In this document: one piece after another, positions 17,300 to 26,183 of the stretch
Numbering within the stretch: the stretch's first letter is position 1
Layout: each line of letters starts with the position of its first letter
Source: Neptunitalea lumnitzerae
GTDB lineage: Bacteria > Bacteroidota > Bacteroidia > Flavobacteriales > Flavobacteriaceae
DNA length: 64,000 bases
Assembly: GCF_027924185.1 (NCBI RefSeq)
Contig: NZ_BRVO01000004.1
Span: 1-64,000 of the forward strand
Reading direction: 5' to 3'
Notes under the pieces: model-generated
Seen by the model: only the letters and a program-made list of their open reading frames with translations
Told to the model about the DNA's origin: nothing
Database searches by the model: none
Program-made: the position numbers and the translations under genes

Positions 17300-17311
17300 G
17301 TTTTGCGGGTG

Positions 17312-17319
17312 CAAATATA
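17312..17319 (-). promoter_or_regulatory. Promoter of tRNA-Arg
   Basis: The -7 element TATATTTG continues into CACCCGC, the same discriminator found in the three rRNA-type promoters at the left edge. No clear -33 TTG is visible. Confidence 0.7.
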
Positions 17320-17360
17320 TACATTTAATTAACTTCCTAAAACTTTTTTAGAGAAAATTT

Positions 17361-18368
17361 TTAGCGAGAAGTATCTTTTATTGCTAAGGTAGTTTCTATC
17401 ACCTCCTTATTCAGCAACTTAGAGTTTCCAATTTTTATTTTGTCTACAATCATATCTACCGCAATTTGCCCAATTTTCTCAGGATATTGGTTAATATAAG
17501 ACACTCTAGGATGTATTAATCTGTTGAATTGTTTGTTTACATACCCTATTAAAGAAATCTCTTCTTTGTATGTTTTACCTAACATAGACACCACAGCATT
17601 GGCTAAAGATGTAGACTCAATATCTACACCTAACACTGCATCTACCTTTTTAGTATCTAGCGCTTCGTATAGCATACTTTTAAGCACCGTATTATCGTCT
17701 GCCTCTAATATGGTACCATTTACCTCCGGATTGTCTGTTATAAACTTCTCAAACGCTTCTTTACGCTTTTTACCAACACTTACATCTGGTATTGCCGATG
17801 CTAATACAATATCTCTAGCACCTTTTTCATATAAATAATCTAAGGCACTAATAATACTTTTATAATCGTCTACCGAAACCGAGTCAAATTCTAAATTATC
17901 ATCTACCCTATCAAAAATTAATACTGGCGTATTCATATTCTTAATGGCATTAAAATGATCAAATTTCTTTTTCTTAAAAGTTTCATCAGAAGGACACACA
18001 ATAAGTCCGTCTACCAAACCTTTAGATAAGATTTTAAGACTCTCCTCTTCTTCTTTTAACGTCTCGTTGGTAAAGAAGGTAACAATTCTATAGCCGTAGC
18101 TTTTGGCATGAATTTCAATATTCTTTAATACTGAAGCAAAAAATGAATTTTGAATATCAGGTATAATTACACCAATCGTGTAGGTAGCACTATTTTTTAA
18201 ACTTAACGCTATCTGATTGGGGGTATAACCACGCAATGCTGCATATTCCTTAACCTTCTTCTTAGTTTTTTCACTAATCTCTGAACTATCGTTTAACGAT
18301 TTTGATACAGTAGAAAATGAAACTCCTAAATCTCTTGCTATTTCCTTTATGGTAATTGGTTTGTTCAT
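17361..18368 (-). CDS. LacI-family transcriptional regulator
   Basis: A 335-residue regulator: N-terminal LacI helix-turn-helix (ITIKEIARDLGVSFSTVSKS, residues 5-24) with hinge about 45-60 (PNQIALSLKNSATYTIGV), then a periplasmic-binding-protein-like effector domain to the end. Effector and regulon cannot be told from sequence; no sugar-utilisation genes are adjacent. A -7 element TATTTTTG (18383-18390) and a perfect palindrome at 18399-18415 lie upstream, suggesting self-regulation. Confidence 0.9.
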   Translation of the reverse strand: MNKPITIKEIARDLGVSFSTVSKSLNDSSEISEKTKKKVKEYAALRGYTPNQIALSLKNSATYTIGVIIPDIQNSFFASVLKNIEIHAKSYGYRIVTFFTNETLKEEEESLKILSKGLVDGLIVCPSDETFKKKKFDHFNAIKNMNTPVLIFDRVDDNLEFDSVSVDDYKSIISALDYLYEKGARDIVLASAIPDVSVGKKRKEAFEKFITDNPEVNGTILEADDNTVLKSMLYEALDTKKVDAVLGVDIESTSLANAVVSMLGKTYKEEISLIGYVNKQFNRLIHPRVSYINQYPEKIGQIAVDMIVDKIKIGNSKLLNKEVIETTLAIKDTSR

Positions 18369-18382
18369 CAGATAATTTTGGG

Positions 18383-18415
18383 CAAAAATATAAAAATCAA
18401 TGATTTGAAATCATT
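18383..18415 (-). promoter_or_regulatory. lacI-type gene promoter with putative operator
   Basis: The -7 element TATTTTTG is at 18383-18390. Nine bases upstream lies a perfect 17-bp palindrome, AATGATTT-G-AAATCATT (18399-18415), in the -33/-7 spacer. Likely bound by the LacI-type protein itself; it lacks the central CG common in LacI operators, so another binder is possible. Confidence 0.55.
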
Positions 18416-18499
18416 TTGTGAAACTTAATTTTTACTAATTTAATAAAAATTTAAGCTTTTCGAAACAAAAAAAACAACGATAATGTTTAAACACTCAAA

Positions 18500-18516
18500 A
18501 AAACACAAGTGTTTTT
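18500..18516 (-). terminator. Terminator of clpS
   Basis: Compact hairpin made of AAAACAC and GTGTTTT followed on the minus strand by a T-run, starting two bases after the clpS stop codon. Confidence 0.7.
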
Positions 18517-18517
18517 A

Positions 18518-18793
18518 TCACACTATTTCAGCACTTAATCCTGCCTCTAACATAAGGCTACATCTAGGTTTTAAGTCTTCGTAATCTCCTGTTTTTACAG
18601 TACATTTACCTTTATAATGTACTATAATAGAGCATTGCTCAGCTTGTTCAGAGGTATGGTCACAAGCACGGATTAATGTTTCAATAACATGATCAAAAGT
18701 ATTTACATCATCATTATACAACACAATCTCATTCTGATCTTTGATCTCCTCTTCAAGTAATAAATCCTCTAAATACTGTTCTTGTGTACTCAT
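18518..18793 (-). CDS. clpS: ClpS, ATP-dependent protease adaptor
   Basis: Delivers N-degron substrates to the ClpAP-type protease. The 91-residue protein (from MSTQEQ; two residues longer if the ATG at 18799 is used) has an acidic flexible N-terminus and the ClpS core with LYNDDVNTFDHVIETL, the substrate-pocket region, and CSIIVHYKGKCTVKTG. Length is normal. It follows prmA by about 15 bp, an arrangement consistent with co-transcription. Confidence 0.93.
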   Translation of the reverse strand: MSTQEQYLEDLLLEEEIKDQNEIVLYNDDVNTFDHVIETLIRACDHTSEQAEQCSIIVHYKGKCTVKTGDYEDLKPRCSLMLEAGLSAEIV

Positions 18794-18808
18794 ATTCATT
18801 GTTTTACA

Positions 18809-19648
18809 CTAATTTACATATTTTGCGGCAATCCAATTATTTTTTTCAAAATTTTCAGCAAACTTTAACCCTTCTCCTTCACAACATTCGGTAATCATAG
18901 GTAAATCTTCGCTGTAGAAACCGCTTAATAATAATGTTCCGCCTTTTGCTAAATACTTTGTATAGGTTGAAATATCATCTAACAAAATATTACGATTAAT
19001 GTTGGCTATAATAACATCATACGTTTGTTTTCTATCCTCTAGAACTTGTTTATCCCCTTCAAAAACGTTGATGTCTGCACAATTATTGCGCTCACAATTC
19101 TCAATAGAGTTTAGGTAGCACCAGTTATCAATATCTATAGCATCTACCAGGGTAGCACCTTTCATAGCTGCTAAAATAGCAAGCACTCCTGTACCACAGC
19201 CCATATCTAGCACACGGTTGTTTTCTACATTCATTTGTAGCAAATGCTTAATCATCATAAAAGTAGTTTCATGGTGCCCGGTACCAAAGCTCATTTTAGG
19301 CTCTATCACTATTTCATAAGCTACCGCAGTTTCATCATGAAATGGTGCACGTACCACGCAGGTATCATCTACCACAATAGGATGAAAGTTTTTCTCCCAC
19401 TCCTCGTTCCAATTCACTTGCTCTACATCCTCTATTTCTGTAGTAATATCAAATTCTCCAGATTCTAGAATATAAATATCTTCCAATACATTCGGCACCC
19501 ATAATTCAGTTTGAATATAGGCAGATAATCCTTCTTCAGTTTCCACAAAACTATCAAATCCTCTTTCAGATAATTCTGCAATCAATATTTCTGAAGCCGG
19601 TTCTTTAGGGCTCATTTTAAAATGATATCCTTTATAAGCATTTAGCAT
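18809..19648 (-). CDS. prmA: Ribosomal protein L11 methyltransferase
   Basis: Methylates ribosomal protein L11 with S-adenosylmethionine. The SAM-binding motif VLDMGCGTGVLAILAAMKGA and the post-motif NINRNILL are clear, as is the PrmA-specific EPKMSFGTGHHETT segment. The start is set at ATG 19648 (MLNAYKGYHFKM, 279 residues). The open frame continues to a TTG at 19666, but that TTG is part of the -7 element TACCTTTG (19664-19671), so it lies upstream of the transcript. The promoter means prmA-clpS can be transcribed separately from the genes upstream. Confidence 0.93.
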   Translation of the reverse strand: MLNAYKGYHFKMSPKEPASEILIAELSERGFDSFVETEEGLSAYIQTELWVPNVLEDIYILESGEFDITTEIEDVEQVNWNEEWEKNFHPIVVDDTCVVRAPFHDETAVAYEIVIEPKMSFGTGHHETTFMMIKHLLQMNVENNRVLDMGCGTGVLAILAAMKGATLVDAIDIDNWCYLNSIENCERNNCADINVFEGDKQVLEDRKQTYDVIIANINRNILLDDISTYTKYLAKGGTLLLSGFYSEDLPMITECCEGEGLKFAENFEKNNWIAAKYVN

Positions 19649-19704
19649 ACGTACTATTTTTTGCAAAGGTACTAATTAAAACTACTTGAACCTTGTTTAA
19701 AATA

Positions 19705-19735
19705 AAAGAGCGAAGTGTAGTACACTTCGCTCTTT
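19705..19735. terminator. Terminator upstream of prmA
   Basis: Perfect 15-bp arms AAAGAGCGAAGTGTA and their complement around one central base, with T-rich sequence on either side. It ends the transcript of the DUF4168 gene. Confidence 0.85.
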
Positions 19736-19761
19736 ACTATTCTTTTCTAAAGTAATCTTAG

Positions 19762-20238
19762 TTATCCTTGTGTTTTTTCAAGTGCAGATACTCTTTCTGT
19801 TATTAATGTCTGTAATTTTTGTTGTAGTTCTGTACTTGCCTGTATTTTACCAGCCAACGCTTGGTAAGTATCAATAGTCATTCCATTAGCGGTAACAATC
19901 TGAGTCATTTTAGCTTCTAACGCTGGTTGCATAGCTTCTAATTTACCCATTACAGTTTCAAAAGATTTCATTTCTTCTTCGGTTGCATCTACCGTTGCAT
20001 CAGGGTTTACTTGTGCTTGTTGTATCACTTGAAAACGTTCTACACTTAACCCACTATCTTCTACAACTTTCACCATATCTTGCTGAATTTTCATGTTCTC
20101 CATTTGAATGGCCATATACACATCAGCAAAGGTTCCTAAATCTTCATTAGACACTTCTGTTGTAGTTTGTGCTGTCATGCTCAACAGTCCAAATACACTT
20201 AACAGCATGCATAACTTTACACTTAAAAACTTTCTCAT
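19762..20238 (-). CDS. Secreted DUF4168-type protein
   Basis: A 158-residue protein with signal peptide (residues 1-23, ending SMTAQ) and a helical, Gln/Met-rich mature part containing FADVYMAIQMENMKIQQDM and MTIDTYQALAGKIQ, which match the DUF4168 pattern of small helical exported proteins. Function unknown. It is bracketed by two terminators, so it is transcribed on its own. Confidence 0.7.
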   Translation of the reverse strand: MRKFLSVKLCMLLSVFGLLSMTAQTTTEVSNEDLGTFADVYMAIQMENMKIQQDMVKVVEDSGLSVERFQVIQQAQVNPDATVDATEEEMKSFETVMGKLEAMQPALEAKMTQIVTANGMTIDTYQALAGKIQASTELQQKLQTLITERVSALEKTQG

Positions 20239-20351
20239 TTACTTTTCCTTTTAATTATTATAATAGTATTAAGAATGCCAAACTAACATAATTAATATAG
20301 AGCACCTAGAAAATGGAGCATCTTAACATAGATTTAAAATAATTTTACAAT

Positions 20352-20383
20352 AAAAAAGGACCCGCAAATGCGAGTCCTTTTTT
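20352..20383 (-). terminator. Terminator of tpiA
   Basis: Hairpin GGACTCGC / GCGGGTCC (one mismatch) around ATTT, with long A and T runs at its sides, just after the tpiA stop codon. Confidence 0.85.
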
Positions 20384-20405
20384 ATCACTAATATATGGTT
20401 GCTAC

Positions 20406-21155
20406 TTATAGAGCTTCTACAATAGCTTTAAAATCTCCAGCGTTTAAGGCAGCACCTCCAATTAATCCACCGTCAACATCTTCTTTAGAAAAGATCTCTA
20501 CAGCATTTCCTGGCTTCACACTTCCTCCATAAAGAATAGAAACACCTTGCGCTACTTCATCTCCGTATTTATCTGCAATTACTTTTCTAACAAAAGCATG
20601 CACTTCTTGAGCTTGTTCTGGAGAAGCTGTTTCTCCTGTACCAATAGCCCATACTGGCTCGTATGCTAATACGATGCTTTTCCAAGCTTCTGCATCTAAA
20701 TCAAATAGAGCATTTTTAATTTGGCTTTCAACAACATCAAAATACTTATCTGCTTTTCTATCTTCTAACTCTTCACCAAAGCAAAAAATAGTACGCATAT
20801 CATTTTCTAAAACAGTTTTTACTTTTTTAGCTAACGTTTCGTCAGTTTCAGCAAAGTAAGCTCTTCTTTCAGAGTGACCTAAAATAACCGTTTTAACACC
20901 TACGCTTTTTAACATAGTTGCAGACACCTCACCGGTATATGCTCCGTTTTCAGCAAAGTGCATATTCTGAGCTATTACTTCAATAGCGCTATCTTTTAAA
21001 GCTTCAAACGCACTATAAAGGTTGGTAAATGCCGGAGCTATCATTACCTCTACTGTAGGTTTTTGTATTTCTTCTTTTAATGCAGTTATTAATGTTTCTG
21101 TACCTGCAAGATCATTGTTCATCTTCCAGTTACCTGCAACTATTTTACTTCTCAT
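20406..21155 (-). CDS. tpiA: Triosephosphate isomerase
   Basis: Interconverts dihydroxyacetone phosphate and glyceraldehyde 3-phosphate in glycolysis. The 249-residue protein has GNWKMN near the start (catalytic lysine), ILGHSERR (catalytic histidine), AYEPVWAIGTG (catalytic glutamate and lid loop) and YGGSVKPGN (phosphate binding). Its start overlaps the stop of the thioredoxin-like gene by 4 bp, so the two are co-translated. Confidence 0.97.
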   Translation of the reverse strand: MRSKIVAGNWKMNNDLAGTETLITALKEEIQKPTVEVMIAPAFTNLYSAFEALKDSAIEVIAQNMHFAENGAYTGEVSATMLKSVGVKTVILGHSERRAYFAETDETLAKKVKTVLENDMRTIFCFGEELEDRKADKYFDVVESQIKNALFDLDAEAWKSIVLAYEPVWAIGTGETASPEQAQEVHAFVRKVIADKYGDEVAQGVSILYGGSVKPGNAVEIFSKEDVDGGLIGGAALNAGDFKAIVEAL

Positions 21156-21670
21156 TGTAAAGATTTTAAATTATTAATTAATTGTTCGTCGTTTGCTTTA
21201 ATTGCTTTGTAATATGCTATTTTACCGGTTTTGTCTACAATCATATAACGGGGTATCCAATCTAACTTTACATCTTCACACAACTTGCTACCCTTCCATC
21301 CTGCTTGAATGTAGTAGTGTTCTCCTACCACATCAAATCTTTCGATTCCTTTTTTCCAAGAATCTACAGCCTTATCTAAAGACAGAAAAAGAAATACGGT
21401 ATTTCCATCTTTATACTGCGCTTGTAACTTTTTTACTTCTGGCATTCCTTTAATACAGTCAGAGCACCAACTTGCCCAGAAGTCTATGACAACCACTTTG
21501 CCTTTGTATTTTTTTAAAACGTCTTTAAAACTAATTTCTTCATTGTTTAATCCTACTACTTTTTCCTTCAACGCCTCTTTAGAAAAAGTTTCTTTCTTCA
21601 CGTCTGTCTGTGCCTTTACACCCGCAAAAGCCAACATCATGAAAACACATATAATTGTTTTTAATTTCAT
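21152..21670 (-). CDS. TlpA-like periplasmic thiol-disulfide oxidoreductase
   Basis: A 172-residue protein with a signal peptide (1-21, ending GVKAQ) and a thioredoxin fold: VVVIDFWASWCSDC holds the CxxC active site (WCSDC, variant of WCGPC), and WIPRYMI has the cis-proline. It probably reduces periplasmic disulfides. It lies between the permease gene (10 bp away) and tpiA (4-bp overlap). Confidence 0.85.
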   Translation of the reverse strand: MKLKTIICVFMMLAFAGVKAQTDVKKETFSKEALKEKVVGLNNEEISFKDVLKKYKGKVVVIDFWASWCSDCIKGMPEVKKLQAQYKDGNTVFLFLSLDKAVDSWKKGIERFDVVGEHYYIQAGWKGSKLCEDVKLDWIPRYMIVDKTGKIAYYKAIKANDEQLINNLKSLQ

Positions 21671-21680
21671 TCTCTTTAAT

Positions 21681-22754
21681 TTAAATTCTAACTTTTGGAT
21701 CTAACCAAGCATACATTACATCTACCAAAATATTAATAATAATAAACATAGTTGCTATTACTAATACACTTCCCATAATTACCGGAAGGTCTGAGGTATT
21801 TAATGCATCTACAATTTCTTTCCCCAATCCGTTCCAACCAAAAATATACTCTACAAAAACCGCCCCGGCTAACATACTGGCAAACCAGCCAGAAATTGCG
21901 GTTACTACCGGATTCAAGGCATTTTTAAACGCATGTTTTGTAACTACTTTATACGTACTTAAACCCTTTGCTTTTGCAGTACGAATATAGTCTAAACTTA
22001 AGACTTCTAATAATGAATTTCGCATTAATTGTATCACCACAGCAAGGGGTCTTATACCCAGCACCACCGCTGGCAGAATTAAGTTTTTCCATTGTATGTG
22101 AATAGCCTCTCCAAAATCGTCCATTTCATACAAACTACCTGTCATTTTAAGTCCGGTATACTCATGCAGTACATAGCCAAAAATCCAAGCAAATAAAATA
22201 GCACTAAAAAATGATGGCACACTCATACCCAAAGTACTTACTACTTGAATACATTTATCTAGCGCATTATCTTTATTTAAAGCTGACACAATACCCAGCA
22301 CAACTCCAATAATAATAGCTATACAAATGGCACCTACTGCTAGAACAAACGTATTTGGCAACGTATTACCAATAACCTCTGACACCTGCTTACCCGATTT
22401 TTGAAAGGAAGTACGCAAAAAGGGTGTTTTAAAAACTACCGCTATAGCCCCAATAGTAAACACTTTTACACCATTGTATTTCTCTGGAGTAAAGTACGTG
22501 TAATCGTCTGTATGAGTAGAATGAAAAGAAACTACGGAAAGGTCATTTACATAATACCCATACTGAGTTAGCAAGGGTTTATCAAAACCATACTTTTTTC
22601 GCACTATTGCCAATTGCTCACTACTCTCATTCTGATCTAGCATCATCCGCGCCGGATCACTTGGCAACATATTAAACAACACAAAAATAACCGTTACCAC
22701 TCCCCACAATGTAAGCAGCGCATAGCCTATTTTATGTAGTAGATACTTCAGCAA
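21681..22754 (-). CDS. ABC transporter permease, DppB/OppB type
   Basis: A 357-residue inner-membrane protein. The N-terminal KIGYALLTLWGVVTVIFVLFN, the DPAR motif (MLPSDPARMML) and the C-terminal EYIFGWNGLGKEIVDALNTSDLPVIMG are typical of peptide/nickel-type permeases, with about six membrane helices and the EAA-like loop RTAKAKGLSTYKVVTKHAFKNA. No second permease, ATPase or binding protein is encoded nearby, so its partners must be elsewhere. It is 3 bp from the DoxX gene. Confidence 0.88.
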   Translation of the reverse strand: MLKYLLHKIGYALLTLWGVVTVIFVLFNMLPSDPARMMLDQNESSEQLAIVRKKYGFDKPLLTQYGYYVNDLSVVSFHSTHTDDYTYFTPEKYNGVKVFTIGAIAVVFKTPFLRTSFQKSGKQVSEVIGNTLPNTFVLAVGAICIAIIIGVVLGIVSALNKDNALDKCIQVVSTLGMSVPSFFSAILFAWIFGYVLHEYTGLKMTGSLYEMDDFGEAIHIQWKNLILPAVVLGIRPLAVVIQLMRNSLLEVLSLDYIRTAKAKGLSTYKVVTKHAFKNALNPVVTAISGWFASMLAGAVFVEYIFGWNGLGKEIVDALNTSDLPVIMGSVLVIATMFIIINILVDVMYAWLDPKVRI

Positions 22755-22757
22755 AAA

Positions 22758-23843
22758 TTATAGTTTTAATTCATCAGCATCGTTATAATGCAGTTTCTGA
22801 GTAATCACTCCTTCTTCTATTTTAAGTATTCCTGGGTTGGCTCTTACAATAGTTTTTAACGTAGTTCTATCGGTATAATAAAAATCTATATCAAAACCAT
22901 ATTTTTCTTTATAAGGCTCAGCTTCTTCTGGTAAAGAAGATGTCATTGCAATTACTTTATACCCTGCTTTCAAGGCTTTATCTGTAAGTTCTTTTACTGT
23001 TTTTAAACCATCTTCATCTGCCAATGCCAAATCATACGATATCATTACCAAAAGTTTTGGCTCCGCTAACATCTCCTCTGCGTAATCGTCACCATATACA
23101 TCCTCTATCGTAAAATCATGAATTGGTGGCATCCCACCATCTACCAAAGTTTTTGTATCTACCGAAATAAAATCTCCTTCCACCGTTGGGTACTCGCCCA
23201 TGGTAGTTATTATTTCTTCTTTACCATTTACATTAAACTTCCAGTAAAACTCCGTTACAGACTCAGGCATTTCCATCCCCTCTTTAATAACAGTTCCTAC
23301 TTTATACGGTCTAAAATCTATAATAGGCAAATGACTTAACACATAATTAGCCAATACAATACATGCAATTAACGAAAGTAAAGAGACTCTAAAAGCAAAC
23401 TTTTTACTAGCCAATGGCTTTATATGTTTTGCACCAGCAAACAGTAGTAAAATTAATACCAATAATGCTACATCTTTCCAAAAGGTTTCCCAAGGTGTTA
23501 GTGAAACCGCATCTCCAAAACAACCACAGTCTGTTACTTTACCTGTTACAGCAGAATATAATGTTAACCCGGTAAAAAACACAATCATTAACAAAAGGCT
23601 CCAAAGTGTAAATTTTCTTTTAAAACCTACCAACAGCATAACCCCAACAAGCACCTCAAATATCACTACAAATAATGCTATTGGTAATACTAAAGGTTCT
23701 AAGAAAGGCAGATTAAGCACAGGCTCACTAAAGTATTCCTCTAACTTAAAAGAGAACCCCATTGGGTCTACCAGTTTTACAAATCCGCTTAGTATAAATA
23801 ATACCCCTACTAAGAATCTACATATATGGGTTACAAATTTCAT
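22758..23843 (-). CDS. BT_3928-type protein: DoxX-like membrane domain plus thioredoxin-like C-terminus
   Basis: A 361-residue protein. The first 170 residues form a DoxX/MauE-like four-helix membrane domain (VGVLFILSGFVKLVDPMGFS, with CGCFGD at about 116). The C-terminal 120 residues have a thioredoxin-like fold without a CxxC site. This architecture is known in Bacteroidota as the BT_3928 family; role unknown, perhaps redox at the membrane given the neighbouring TlpA-like protein. Same operon as the permease gene. Confidence 0.8.
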   Translation of the reverse strand: MKFVTHICRFLVGVLFILSGFVKLVDPMGFSFKLEEYFSEPVLNLPFLEPLVLPIALFVVIFEVLVGVMLLVGFKRKFTLWSLLLMIVFFTGLTLYSAVTGKVTDCGCFGDAVSLTPWETFWKDVALLVLILLLFAGAKHIKPLASKKFAFRVSLLSLIACIVLANYVLSHLPIIDFRPYKVGTVIKEGMEMPESVTEFYWKFNVNGKEEIITTMGEYPTVEGDFISVDTKTLVDGGMPPIHDFTIEDVYGDDYAEEMLAEPKLLVMISYDLALADEDGLKTVKELTDKALKAGYKVIAMTSSLPEEAEPYKEKYGFDIDFYYTDRTTLKTIVRANPGILKIEEGVITQKLHYNDADELKL

Positions 23844-23931
23844 TACAAGTTATTTTTAGTTAGTTAAGATAAGACTATGAAAATATATTAAGCCATCTCG
23901 TTAGCCGCTTAAATATAATTTCACAAAGTGT

Positions 23932-24474
23932 TTACTCTTGGTGACGAAGTAAAACCATAGCAAACACCGAATAGTTTATCATATCTTGGTAATTGGCATC
24001 AATTCCTTCAGAAACCAATGTCTTCCCTTTATTATCTTCTATTTGTTTTACGCGTAGTAATTTTTGCAAAATTAAATCTGTAAGAGAGCTAATACGCATT
24101 TCTCTCCATGCCTCGCCATAGTCATGGTTTTTATTTTCCATCAACCCTTTGGTTTCTGCAATATGCTTTTCATATAGCTCAACTGCTTTATCTGCATCTA
24201 AATCGGGTTTTTCTGCAACTCCCAATTCCAACTGAATTAAAGCCATAATAGAATAGTTAATGATACCAATAAATTCAGCGGTTTCATCTTCCTCTATTTT
24301 TTGCACTTCATTCTCTTGAAGTCCTCTAATACGTTGTGCTTTAATAAAAATCTGATCTGTTAAAGATGGAAGTCTAAGAATACGCCAAGCACTTCCGTAA
24401 TCTTTCATTTTTTTAGCAAAAAGTTCCTTGCAAACTGCAATCACTTCATCATATTGCTTCGATGTTTTTTGCAT
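23932..24474 (-). CDS. DUF1599 protein built from two tandem copies of one domain
   Basis: A 180-residue cytoplasmic protein of the DUF1599 family. Two halves are clearly alike: KKMKDYGSAWRILRLPSLTDQIFIK in the first and NKNHDYGEAWREMRISSLTDLILQK in the second, each followed by R-rich turns and an INYSxxAxxxL helix. It is probably a nucleotide-related or metal-binding fold but no function is established. It is the first gene of the minus-strand operon and is divergent from folP. Confidence 0.85.
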   Translation of the reverse strand: MQKTSKQYDEVIAVCKELFAKKMKDYGSAWRILRLPSLTDQIFIKAQRIRGLQENEVQKIEEDETAEFIGIINYSIMALIQLELGVAEKPDLDADKAVELYEKHIAETKGLMENKNHDYGEAWREMRISSLTDLILQKLLRVKQIEDNKGKTLVSEGIDANYQDMINYSVFAMVLLRHQE

Positions 24475-24598
24475 GTGTTCTTACAAATTTCCGTAAATTT
24501 CGCTTAAATATTTGAATTGTTCAAAAGTGATTCCTTAAACTTTAAAATTTCAGGGATAGAATTACAGACAATCATTTAAAAATCAATTAGTACGTATA

Positions 24599-25435
24599 AT
24601 GACCATAAACTGCAACGGCAACTTAATAGACCTCTCATCTCCTAAAATTATGGGGATACTAAATGTTACTTCCGACTCTTTTTTTGACGGAGGTAGCTAC
24701 ACCAATCCGCAATCTATTGTGAAGCAATGTGAAAAACTACTGAGTGAAGGTGCCGATATAATAGACCTAGGAGCCTATAGCTCTAGACCCGGAGCTATTG
24801 ACATAAGTGAGTCAGAAGAGATAGCTAAAATAAGTAGTGCTACTGAAATTATACTAAAGCACTTTCCCGAAACTATTATTTCAATAGATACCTTTAGAGC
24901 CAAAGTAGCCAACGCTGGTATAGCCGCTGGAGCCGCTATTATTAATGATATTTCAGGTGGTGATCTTGATGATAAAATGTTTGAAACTGTTGCCAACTTA
25001 AACGTGCCTTATATTTTAATGCACATGAAGGGCAATCCTCAAAACATGCAAACGCAAACTAGCTATAAAAACATTACTACAGATGTTAATCTGCATTTAT
25101 CTGAAAAAATAGCCAAAGCCAAATCGTACGGTATGAATGATATTATTATAGACCCTGGTTTTGGTTTTGCTAAAACGCTTGAACAAAATTATGAATTAAT
25201 GAATCATTTAGAAATGTTACATTTTCATAACTTACCCATACTTGTAGGCATCTCTAGAAAGTCCATGATTTATAAATTATTTAATAGCACCCCGCAGGAA
25301 GCCTTAAACGGAACCACCATTTTAAACACCATTGCACTACAAAAAGGAGCCCATATTTTAAGAGTGCACGATGTAAAAGAAGCCAAAGAATGTATTACCA
25401 TTTACCAACAATTAAATTCAACCGCTGTAAAATGA
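24599..25435 (+). CDS. folP: Dihydropteroate synthase
   Basis: Joins p-aminobenzoate to the pterin pyrophosphate in folate synthesis; target of sulfonamides. The 278-residue TIM-barrel protein shows PKIMGILNVTSDSFFDGG, DIIDLGAYSSRPGA, IINDISGG, YILMHMKG, IIDPGFGFAK and a C-terminal ILRVHDVKEAK, so all substrate sites are there. The stop codon overlaps the next gene's ATG by 4 bp. Confidence 0.97.
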   Translation: MTINCNGNLIDLSSPKIMGILNVTSDSFFDGGSYTNPQSIVKQCEKLLSEGADIIDLGAYSSRPGAIDISESEEIAKISSATEIILKHFPETIISIDTFRAKVANAGIAAGAAIINDISGGDLDDKMFETVANLNVPYILMHMKGNPQNMQTQTSYKNITTDVNLHLSEKIAKAKSYGMNDIIIDPGFGFAKTLEQNYELMNHLEMLHFHNLPILVGISRKSMIYKLFNSTPQEALNGTTILNTIALQKGAHILRVHDVKEAKECITIYQQLNSTAVK

Positions 25436-26151
25436 AAAAACTAATTCTTTTAATAAGTGCTATTTGCCTATTCTCTTGTGGTAAGCAAAAAACTATTGAA
25501 TTACCAGAAACTTTAAGCAGTGACACCACAGAAATGGAAGACTACTCTCCGGCTTATTTGTTCTACAATACAGAGAATAAGGACTCTATTGAATTAAACA
25601 GAAAGAACCTAATTATTACCACCAATTGGGTATTACATATAGACAAGAGGTTAAAGCTATACCAAGCCATTCCTACCATTAAAATACTACAAGCAAAAAA
25701 GGCCGATGCTAAAATGCACAAAAATGAGGACGCTAAAAATTACCTTACCGTAAATGATAAAACTATTGAAAATTTAGGTTTTATAGACTTTACAGAAACT
25801 GAGTTTGTTTATGACACGGCATTCTCTAAGTTTTATATAGATGACAACCCAGAAAAGTTTACAGAAACCTTTCCTCTAACAGTAAACTTTAAACAAAATA
25901 ATGGCGTTACCTTAAACCAAACTGAAACTACCAAAGAAGAATTGGTAGACTTCATAAAAGAATTTTCTGCTGCTTCTGCCATGGGAAGAGCTCCTCTTAT
26001 TTATCTTAATTTTGATAAACACGTAACCTATCAAGATTATATAACTGACTTACAATTGGTAAAAAAAGCAATTGGAGACTCTATAAAACTATCGCCAATA
26101 CAATTTATATATGACGAGACGAAACTACCCGATTGTGGTTGTACTCTGTAA
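25432..26151 (+). CDS. Lipoprotein of unknown function in the folP-cdaA operon
   Basis: A 239-residue protein. The start is ATG 25432, which gives a normal lipoprotein signal (ICLFSC, lipidated C15) and a 4-bp overlap with folP; the frame runs upstream to 25390 but only inside folP. The mature part has no recognised domain and ends PDCGCTL, a CxC near the C-terminus. It overlaps the open frame of cdaA at its end, so translation is coupled. Confidence 0.75.
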   Translation: MKKLILLISAICLFSCGKQKTIELPETLSSDTTEMEDYSPAYLFYNTENKDSIELNRKNLIITTNWVLHIDKRLKLYQAIPTIKILQAKKADAKMHKNEDAKNYLTVNDKTIENLGFIDFTETEFVYDTAFSKFYIDDNPEKFTETFPLTVNFKQNNGVTLNQTETTKEELVDFIKEFSAASAMGRAPLIYLNFDKHVTYQDYITDLQLVKKAIGDSIKLSPIQFIYDETKLPDCGCTL

Positions 26152-26183
26152 TTAAAATTTATACATTTACAAAAAAAGCAGCT

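Noticed and set aside
26133-26183. Longer N-terminus of CdaA
   Set aside because: Starts from TTG inside the upstream lipoprotein gene and adds residues not typical for the family.
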